This document shows, in pieces, positions 56,738 to 64,000 of a stretch of DNA of 64,000 nt. The stretch covers positions 62,001 to 126,000 of the forward strand of contig NZ_AZGF01000004.1 of NCBI RefSeq assembly GCF_001434475.1, given 5' to 3'. Under the pieces are notes generated by a model. That model searched no databases. It was not told the origin of the DNA and saw only the letters and a program-made list of their open reading frames with translations. The position numbers and the translations under genes were made by a program. Source of the DNA: Paucilactobacillus suebicus DSM 5007 = KCTC 3549 (GTDB lineage Bacteria; Bacillota; Bacilli; Lactobacillales; Lactobacillaceae). Positions within the stretch are counted from its first letter, which is position 1. Each line of letters starts with the position of its first letter.

Positions 56738-57733
56738 ATGGCAAAAAAGGCGACAATTCGAGACTTGGCTAATGCGGCAAATGTATCTGTGACAACTGTG
56801 TCCCAAATTTTAAATGGCAAGGGACAACGTTTCAGTAATGAAACAAGACAAAAGGTATTGACGCTGCAACAAGAATTGAATTATGTCCCAGACTTCAACG
56901 CACGGAACTTAATAATGAAGTCTTCGAAAACAATTGGGGTATTAGTACCAAATATTGGCAATCCATTTTTTAGTACGTTTATTAAGGGAATTCAAAAAAA
57001 GTCGCGAGAACTTAAATTTACGCCATTTGTATTCAGCGCCAATCACGATGAAAAATTAGAAACCTATTACCTGAAACAGCTGGTAGAAAGAGCAACGGAC
57101 GGTTTGATCATCGCCAGTGCATCAATTACTGATGACGCACTGGATCAGATTTTGAAACGGAATCGCATTCCCTACTTGCTGTTGGATCAAAATACAATCG
57201 TTGATGGCGATCGAATTGAAACCGATGATATTAATGGTGGTCGTATTGCGGCAGATCATTTGTTATCTCTTGGACACCAGCACTTTACAATGGTGATGCC
57301 AAGTGAACCAACTAACAACTTGGTGAGACGGCTTCAGGGCTTTCAGGAGCGACTTAAAGAAGATGGTAAACAAGTGTCAGTGATATACTCACCAATGACC
57401 AAACAGGGCGGATATGAGGCAACTGATGAGGTTTTAGCCACAGATGCGACCGCAATATTTGCTATTAACGATGAGATGGCGATTGGTTTGTACCGCGGTT
57501 TGCGTGAAAAGGATCTGCGAGTGCCACAAGATCTATCAATCATGGGCTATGATGACATTGATCTCGATGAATACGTTCAACCTAAATTAACAACAGTTCA
57601 TCAACCAATTATGCAAATGGGGGAACAAGCAACTGACCTGCTCGTTGACCGAATTCAGCATCCAAATGCGGAAGTTAAAACGATTCACCTACCTGTAAAC
57701 TTAGTTATTCGCGACAGTACGGCTAATGTATAG
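56738..57733 (+). CDS. LacI family regulator, probably RbsR-like
   Basis: A 331-residue repressor: N-terminal helix-turn-helix ATIRDLANAANVSVTTVSQIL with the hinge, then the sugar-binding domain (TIGVLVPNIGNPFFSTF, IFAINDEMAIG, DISIMGYDDIDL-like segment). The ATG at 56738 has TTAGGAGG upstream; the open frame before it is not used. It is followed after 31 bp by a ribokinase gene, so it probably controls ribose or a related sugar. No transporter is in this small operon. Confidence 0.88.
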   Translation: MAKKATIRDLANAANVSVTTVSQILNGKGQRFSNETRQKVLTLQQELNYVPDFNARNLIMKSSKTIGVLVPNIGNPFFSTFIKGIQKKSRELKFTPFVFSANHDEKLETYYLKQLVERATDGLIIASASITDDALDQILKRNRIPYLLLDQNTIVDGDRIETDDINGGRIAADHLLSLGHQHFTMVMPSEPTNNLVRRLQGFQERLKEDGKQVSVIYSPMTKQGGYEATDEVLATDATAIFAINDEMAIGLYRGLREKDLRVPQDLSIMGYDDIDLDEYVQPKLTTVHQPIMQMGEQATDLLVDRIQHPNAEVKTIHLPVNLVIRDSTANV

Positions 57734-57764
57734 TTAAAAGGATTAATAGACAGGAGCGTTTCAA

Positions 57765-58688
57765 ATGGGTAACAAAGTAGTAGTACTAGGCAGTTTAAAT
57801 GTCGACACGATTTTTAAAATTCCTCGTATGCCGCAACCAGGAGAAACTCTGCATCTTGACGAGAAGAGCAGTTCCGCGGGTGGCAAGGGTGCCAATCAGG
57901 CAGTGGCAGCCGTCAGAAACGGTGCCCAAACTAGTTTTATTGGTAAAGTTGGTGATGATCAACAGGGCACGATGATGAAGGCAATTTTGGCAAAAGAAGG
58001 TATCAATATTAACGCGATTGCCACGGAAGATCAGGATGGCACGGGGAGTGCAGCTATTTTACTTGATCGGAGCGGTCAAAATAGTATCTTAGTGTACGGT
58101 GGAGCCAATCAAAAAATTGATCAGACCGAAATTCGCAGTTCACAAAACTTGATTAAGAGTGCTGATTTTTTGGTCACTCAATTTGAAACACCACAACTAT
58201 CTTCCATTGAGGCGTTTAAAATTGCCAAGGATGCTGGTGTAACAACCATTTTAAATCCTGCACCAGCTAGTACTATTGAACATAAATTATTACAGTATAC
58301 CGATTTAATCGTGCCAAACGAAACAGAAAGTGCGAGCCTGACTGGCATTGAGGTTACTAATCAATCATCAATGATTGCTAGTGCAAAAGCCTTTAAAACA
58401 CTTGGAGTTAATAACGTAATTATTACTGTTGGTAATCGTGGCGCATATTACTCAACACCTGCAGGTCATCATTTTATGTCGGCTTACCGAGTTGTAGCGA
58501 CAGACACAACGGGTGCGGGAGACACCTTTATTGGTGCACTGTGCTCTAGACTGCAACCAAATTTGGTTAATTTACCTGATGCTGTCGACTATGCTCAACG
58601 CGCAAGCTCGATTGCTGTTCAAACCTTGGGAGCCATTCCGTCTATCCCCACAGAGTCTCAGGTCTTAGACGCAATTAAAAATAATTAG
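57765..58688 (+). CDS. rbsK: Ribokinase
   Basis: PfkB-family kinase that makes ribose 5-phosphate. The 307-residue protein has GSLNVDTIFKIPRMPQPGET, SAGGKGANQAVAA and the catalytic TDTTGAGDTFIGAL. ACAGGAGCG lies before the ATG. It forms an operon with the LacI-type gene. Another PfkB sugar substrate cannot be fully excluded. Confidence 0.9.
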   Translation: MGNKVVVLGSLNVDTIFKIPRMPQPGETLHLDEKSSSAGGKGANQAVAAVRNGAQTSFIGKVGDDQQGTMMKAILAKEGININAIATEDQDGTGSAAILLDRSGQNSILVYGGANQKIDQTEIRSSQNLIKSADFLVTQFETPQLSSIEAFKIAKDAGVTTILNPAPASTIEHKLLQYTDLIVPNETESASLTGIEVTNQSSMIASAKAFKTLGVNNVIITVGNRGAYYSTPAGHHFMSAYRVVATDTTGAGDTFIGALCSRLQPNLVNLPDAVDYAQRASSIAVQTLGAIPSIPTESQVLDAIKNN

Positions 58689-58707
58689 CAAATTTGAATT
58701 ATATATT

Positions 58708-58745
58708 AAACTAGAAGCCGCCTTTTGGTGACTTCTAGTTTTTTG
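58708..58745 (+). terminator. Terminator of rbsK
   Basis: AAACTAGAAG pairs with CTTCTAGTTT around a 14-nt loop, followed by TTTT. From here to 58977 the gap is AT-rich with no gene; a GGTTA/TAACC inverted repeat near 58815 is the only other structure I see. Confidence 0.8.
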
Positions 58746-58977
58746 ACTAATGTTAGCAAACTGATTAGCGTGAATTATGGCCGATTAGATAAGCACTATG
58801 CTGTCCTGTACACGTAGGTTAGTAAATAAAGTTACCTAACCGTTTAACTTATTAATGAGCTAATAGCAACAGACAAGAAAAAATTTGCATAATTTTTTTA
58901 AATGAAAATAGTGGTAAAAACCGCAAATAATGTCATGCAAAATACATTGTAAGTGCTTATATAACACAATTTTGAAT

Positions 58978-58993
58978 ACATGTACCTACATGT
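58978..58993 (+). promoter_or_regulatory. GntR-type operator upstream of the GPH transporter
   Basis: ACATGTACCTACATGT: ACATGTA, CC, TACATGT. The centre TGTACCTACA is identical to the operator inside the GH1 promoter at 62454. It lies 70 bp before the GPH promoter. Confidence 0.6.
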
Positions 58994-59007
58994 TGTCAAT
59001 TAGTTTA

Positions 59008-59091
59008 TGAAAGCGCATAAATGAGCAAGCATTTTCATACTGTCAAAAAGGTAAAAAACATATTGACGAATGAAACCGATTACAATATAAT
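59008..59091 (+). promoter_or_regulatory. GPH transporter promoter with cre-like sites
   Basis: TTGACG at 59063, a 17-bp spacer and TATAAT at 59086. TGAAACCGATTACA (59071-59084) in the spacer is one base off the cre consensus; TGAAAGCGCATAAA at 59008 is a weaker match. The start codon is about 55 nt after the expected transcription start. Confidence 0.6.
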
Positions 59092-59152
59092 TTCAGTTAG
59101 GAAATTGAATTTATTATGGTTGCCTAATTTATTGTTCAGAGAGGTGCTTGTT

Positions 59153-60574
59153 ATGGCTCAAAATGTTTCACAACCAGAAACACAGCCTGAGAAATCAAAA
59201 AATATGGTTCCGTGGGGTGAACGTTTCTCATATAGTTTAAGCGATTTTGCTTGTAACTTATCTTTCCAAATGGTCGGCACATACTTAATGATCTTCTATA
59301 CTGATACTTTTGGTATCAGTGCTGCCGCTGTTGGGACATTGTTCTTAGTTGCTCGTATCATCGATGCGTTTGATGGCCCATTCTGGGGTATCATGATCGA
59401 TCATACTCATACCCGCTGGGGAAAGAGTCGTCCGTACTGGTTATGGTTCTCAATCCCATTTGCAGTGTTCTGTGTGCTGGTATTTACCACACCAAACCTT
59501 AGTTTAACTGGTAAACTGGTTTGGGCATATATTACTTATATTGGTGTTGATGTTACTTACTCAGCCGTCAATATTCCAATTACATCGATTTTGCCATCAT
59601 TAACCAGCAATCCACAGGAACGTGTTACACTTTCGACAATTCGTCAATTCATGGGAACTGCCGGTAACACAATTATCACCGGTGTTACATTAGGCGCCGT
59701 TGCCTTGCTTGGTGGCGGTTCAACCACCAGCAAACGTGGCTGGTTCTTATGGGCCTTGATTATTGGTATTCTAGTGGTCATCATTTTTGCAATTGTGTTC
59801 AAAAATACTAAAGAACGTGTGCAAACAAAGAGTTCACGTAAGTCAATTCCAATTAAGACTTCTTTGAAAGCTTTGAAGAGGAACTGGCCTTGGGCAATTA
59901 TCATTTTCATCAACTTTATTTATTGGTTGGGGATGCAAAGCCGTTCTCAAGTTACTGTGTACTTCTTCAAGTACAACATGCACAACACACAACTTGCTTC
60001 ACTAGTTCTTAGTTTGCAACTTGTTTCGTTGGTTGCCGTTGTCTTGACACCAATGACTTCAAAGGCCATTGGTAAACGTAACACTATGCTCGGTGGGATG
60101 ATCCTTGCTGTTATTGGTCAATTACTATTGAGCGTTGGCGCAACACACTTGAGTGTCGGAATGATTATCTTTGCCACTCTGGTTGGTTACATGGGCACTG
60201 GATTTGTTTCAGGTCTGATTGCCGTTATGCTAGCCGATGCCGTTGACTATGGTGAGTGGAAGAACGGTGTCCGTGCTGAAGGAATTGTTACTTCATTCTC
60301 AAGTTTCAGTGCTAAGTTAGGTATGGGTATTGGCGGTGCCATCACTGGTTGGATCCTTTCTGCAACTGGTTATGTTGCTAACCACACTCAAGATGCTACT
60401 GCTCTTCACGGAATTGAAATGAACTACATTTGGGTTCCACTGATCGGGTTTGGTTTATCAGCTGTATCTCTTGCGTTCTACAAGGTTGATAAAGTTGAAA
60501 AACAAATGCTTAACGATTTAGCTATCAAGCATGCTCGTGAAAATGCCGAAGATGCTGCAGAAAACGAAAAATAA
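59153..60574 (+). CDS. GPH family glycoside/oligosaccharide transporter
   Basis: A 473-residue, 12-segment cation symporter of the glycoside-pentoside-hexuronide family: PWGERFSYSLSDFACNL, the loop IMIDHTHTRWGKSRPYWL, and DAVDYGEWKNGVRAEGI. It imports an unphosphorylated glycoside. I start at the ATG with AGAGAGGTG upstream (59153): the longer open frame from 59021 begins before the promoter. There is no C-terminal IIA domain as in LacS. It is likely in one regulon with the ROK, GntR and GH1 genes. Confidence 0.9.
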   Translation: MAQNVSQPETQPEKSKNMVPWGERFSYSLSDFACNLSFQMVGTYLMIFYTDTFGISAAAVGTLFLVARIIDAFDGPFWGIMIDHTHTRWGKSRPYWLWFSIPFAVFCVLVFTTPNLSLTGKLVWAYITYIGVDVTYSAVNIPITSILPSLTSNPQERVTLSTIRQFMGTAGNTIITGVTLGAVALLGGGSTTSKRGWFLWALIIGILVVIIFAIVFKNTKERVQTKSSRKSIPIKTSLKALKRNWPWAIIIFINFIYWLGMQSRSQVTVYFFKYNMHNTQLASLVLSLQLVSLVAVVLTPMTSKAIGKRNTMLGGMILAVIGQLLLSVGATHLSVGMIIFATLVGYMGTGFVSGLIAVMLADAVDYGEWKNGVRAEGIVTSFSSFSAKLGMGIGGAITGWILSATGYVANHTQDATALHGIEMNYIWVPLIGFGLSAVSLAFYKVDKVEKQMLNDLAIKHARENAEDAAENEK

Positions 60575-60594
60575 TTAATTGAATGATTAATATA

Positions 60595-60637
60595 GCGAGG
60601 AATTTGGGCTCTTAAACCTAGATTCTTCGCTTTTTTT
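60595..60637 (+). terminator. Terminator of the GPH gene
   Basis: GCGAGGAATTTGGG pairs with CCTAGATTCTTCGC (14 bp with three G-U pairs), followed by seven T. Confidence 0.85.
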
Positions 60638-60681
60638 ATATGACAATGCTCACAAAGTATTTCACACTTCAACTTTTTTTG

Positions 60682-60802
60682 TTGAAACGTGTCAAAATAG
60701 ACTGCTCCACATTAAATAAGGAACTAGATCAAGAACCCAAGTTCAGGGTTCTCGATCTAGTCCCTTATTTAAGACGGAGCAACCCGTCTATTTTGACACT
60801 CT
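60682..60802 (-). repeat. Palindromic element, copy I
   Basis: 121 bp from TTGAAACGTG to CACTCT. Outer arms GTCAAAATAGAC and GTCTATTTTGAC pair exactly; inner arms ATTAAATAAGG and ACTAGATC pair with one mismatch around AGAACCC/GGGTTCT. The CACTCT end overlaps the stop codon of the ROK kinase gene by two bases. Confidence 0.85.
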
Positions 60803-61688
60803 ATTTTAGGGCATCCTTGTACTGTGTCAAAAAGTCAACCGCTGCTCCTCTTAAGTTTGCAGCATCAGTATATTGACAAGTGACCAGTGTTGGCATGATT
60901 GTCGATATTTTGGCTTTTTTGCGCCAAGCGTCAACGGATGCAGTGAGCTTAGGAATTAATTCCTGATTGTTAGAAATTGCGCCACCTAAGACGATCACCT
61001 CAGGATCAAAGCTATACTGGAGATTATAAATTGCTTTTCCTAACGCATCGTACATGGTTTTAACCTCTTTTTTAGCAATCGAATCACCTTGGTCAGCCAA
61101 CTCTAGTACCTCTTTACCATTGTACAGATGACCATCATTAATTTGATCGGTGTATCTCTTGGCTACCTTAACTGGTGAGGCAAGTTCGCTTAGAATATGT
61201 TCTTGATCCGCCATCATATATCCAAATTCGCCGCCAAATAGGTGAGCACCGTGCCATACTCGACCGTTCACAATGACGGCACCACCAATTCCAGTCCCAA
61301 TGACGATGAACAGTAAGTTATTAAGCCCTTGTGCGGCCCCATCTGCGACTTCAGCTAAGGCGGCACAATTTGCGTCGTTTTCGATAGTGACAGGTAAATC
61401 AAATAATTTTGCTAATTTCTTTTGAATATTAAAAAAATGAATGTATTTGATAGCACTGGATCCTTCAATTTGACCAGTCTGTTTGTTGACAGCGCCAGGA
61501 CTGCTAATGGCGACACCAACAATGTCGGCATGCTCTTTTAATGAATTAACTTGATCTGTGAGTACTTGATAGAATGCATGAATGGTTGAAGGAGTGGTTA
61601 CGGAATTCGATCTAGTTAGATTATGACCGTCCCAAGAGCCAAACTTAATTGAAGATCCTCCGATATCAATCAAGGCAATGGCCTTCAT
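60801..61688 (-). CDS. ROK family sugar kinase, possible beta-glucoside kinase
   Basis: A 295-residue ROK kinase: phosphate motif ALIDIGGSSIKFGSW, VTIENDANCAALAE with the catalytic Asp, GTGIGGAVIVNG, and DPEVIVLGGAIS. The zinc-binding CxCGxxGCxE motif of ROK glucokinases is absent (FGGEFGYMMADQEH instead), as in Klebsiella BglK, the ATP-dependent beta-glucoside kinase of about the same length. With a phospho-beta-glucosidase encoded 0.8 kb away this suggests phosphorylation of an intact beta-glucoside. A fructokinase or N-acetylmannosamine kinase role is possible. It overlaps the GntR gene by 4 bp. Confidence 0.82.
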   Translation of the reverse strand: MKAIALIDIGGSSIKFGSWDGHNLTRSNSVTTPSTIHAFYQVLTDQVNSLKEHADIVGVAISSPGAVNKQTGQIEGSSAIKYIHFFNIQKKLAKLFDLPVTIENDANCAALAEVADGAAQGLNNLLFIVIGTGIGGAVIVNGRVWHGAHLFGGEFGYMMADQEHILSELASPVKVAKRYTDQINDGHLYNGKEVLELADQGDSIAKKEVKTMYDALGKAIYNLQYSFDPEVIVLGGAISNNQELIPKLTASVDAWRKKAKISTIMPTLVTCQYTDAANLRGAAVDFLTQYKDALK

Positions 61689-62401
61689 TTGGACTCACCT
61701 CCAAATGTTTGAGATGAATGGAAGTAAAATGTCATATCTTGATTGAAAAATTGGGTCGTGGAGAAATTAAAAGCAACATTATTGGCATAATAATTAACCT
61801 GGGTTAGCGTCAGATACGATTGACCAAGGTCAATCTCAGGTAAAGCATCAACATGCTGTTTAACATTAGACACACTCAAATAGTTTTCTGCGTTATTTAC
61901 AGTTATTCCATAGCGCTGGTTAATGGCTTTAAAAATTGAATTATTAGCATCTTCTTCGGTGATCTCAGGGACGAATTGGGCGACGTAATAACTGTTTTCC
62001 AGGCAGTATGGAGCACCATTTAGGCGGCGAACACGCACGACATGAATCAGTGTGGCACCAACTTCAACATGCAAATGGTCTGCACGAAACTGATCCGCTT
62101 TAACTGAATCAATTGTGAGAACGGTGGACGCAAGGTGCCCATCGACTTCTCGCATTGCTCGGCCGGCACCCAAAGATAGGTTCACGACTGGTGCATCGTT
62201 CATTGTGATTTTGTTGATAAAATAGCCACTACCCTTAACACGACGTAGGAGTCCTTGTTGGCATACTTCATCAATTGCTTTACGGATTGTGTTACGACTA
62301 ACCTGGTAATGTTCGATGAGTTGAGCTTCACTTGGAAGCTTTTCTGTGTATTTTTTTTGGCTGATTTGTTTAATAATGTCATCAGCGATTTGGTGATACA
62401 T
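61685..62401 (-). CDS. GntR/HutC family regulator
   Basis: A 238-residue regulator with an N-terminal winged helix (LPSEAQLIEHYQVSRNTIRKAI) and a C-terminal UTRA effector domain that usually binds a phosphosugar. It is transcribed with the ROK kinase and divergently from the GH1 gene. The operator AACTTGTA-CC-TACAAGTT in the shared region is its probable site. An alternative first ATG is not evident; the start given is 53 bp from that operator. Confidence 0.9.
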   Translation of the reverse strand: MYHQIADDIIKQISQKKYTEKLPSEAQLIEHYQVSRNTIRKAIDEVCQQGLLRRVKGSGYFINKITMNDAPVVNLSLGAGRAMREVDGHLASTVLTIDSVKADQFRADHLHVEVGATLIHVVRVRRLNGAPYCLENSYYVAQFVPEITEEDANNSIFKAINQRYGITVNNAENYLSVSNVKQHVDALPEIDLGQSYLTLTQVNYYANNVAFNFSTTQFFNQDMTFYFHSSQTFGGESK

Positions 62402-62447
62402 GGGTGATCATCTCCGTATTTAGTTTGAAATTGACAGTTTAACAGCC

Positions 62448-62476
62448 TTGCTAAACTTGTACCTACAAGTTATAAT
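62448..62476 (+). promoter_or_regulatory. GH1 promoter with GntR operator filling the spacer
   Basis: TTGCTA at 62448, a 17-bp spacer and TATAAT at 62471. AACTTGTA, CC, TACAAGTT (62454-62471), a perfect 8-bp inverted repeat, exactly fills the spacer and touches both promoter hexamers. Bound repressor would block polymerase. Confidence 0.75.
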
Positions 62477-62485
62477 AACACATAA

Positions 62486-63970
<1,485 letters not shown>

Positions 63971-64000
63971 TGATGAAGAATCAGACGAATATTTTCCATG

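Noticed and set aside
11442-60802. The palindromic elements as integron attC sites (conserved ends, variable hairpin, next to stop codons)
   Set aside because: The ends do not fit the attC R-box consensus, the neighbouring genes are ordinary operons on both strands and not single-gene cassettes, and no integrase is present.
11442-60802. CRISPR array
   Set aside because: Copies are scattered over 49 kb, the palindromes differ, spacers are not regular and no cas genes are present.

Overview
The window is chromosomal DNA from a low-GC Gram-positive bacterium, most likely of the family Lactobacillaceae. The evidence is a sufCDSUB operon with SufU, a PepX-type Xaa-Pro dipeptidyl-peptidase, a proline iminopeptidase, a pyruvate oxidase, GPH and sugar-porter transporters, catabolite-responsive (cre) sites, strong AGGAGG ribosome binding sites, and no rRNA, tRNA, phage or insertion sequence. 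Species cannot be assigned from what I can see.

Layout. 1-5.3 kb: glutamate synthase gltBD on the minus strand (gltD cut by the window edge). 5.6-11.4 kb: a suf Fe-S assembly operon behind a roughly 280-nt structured leader, ending with a DUF59/SufT-like gene. 11.9-17.7 kb: a leuABCD operon plus an MFS gene, preceded by a leader peptide ending in three Leu codons and a textbook attenuator. 18-22.8 kb: a two-TM hypothetical, thrB-hom and divergent thrC. 23-25.1 kb: ilvD with a second DUF59 gene. 25.4-27.5 kb: two decayed transporter genes. 28-32 kb: a VOC protein, an ABC-F ATPase and a frameshifted pyruvate oxidase with a cre site. 32-37.7 kb: HAD phosphatase, proline iminopeptidase, birA-bioY behind a BirA-type operator, and pepX. 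37.8-42.8 kb: potABCD and a cation/proton antiporter. 43-49 kb: APC permease, frameshifted Nudix gene, second guanylate kinase-like gene, Fur regulator, a Ser/Thr-rich anchored protein, a membrane protein of unknown function and an aminotransferase. 49-56 kb: polar amino acid ABC transporter, asparaginase, galM and a sugar porter. 56-58.7 kb: UspA, LacI regulator, ribokinase. 59-64 kb: a GPH transporter, ROK kinase, GntR regulator and 6-phospho-beta-glucosidase that look like one regulon.

The genes fit together in two themes. The first is Fe-S cluster supply next to Fe-S clients: gltBD, leuCD and ilvD all need clusters, and each DUF59 gene lies beside such a client. The second is sugar use under carbon catabolite control, including a probable route in which a beta-glucoside is imported intact, phosphorylated by a ROK kinase and split by a phospho-beta-glucosidase. 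Two copies of a palindromic operator centred on GTACCTAC link the GPH gene to the GntR/GH1 locus.

The most unusual feature is a family of intergenic palindromes, eight full-length (121-129 bp), one degenerate full-length copy and two partial copies among 11. All share the ends AGAGTG and CACGTTTCAG, but their long inner arms differ from copy to copy while staying self-complementary. In six loci the AGAGTG end sits 0-6 bp from, or overlaps, the stop codon of a gene in the same orientation. I cannot match them to a named family; they are the best candidate here for something undescribed.
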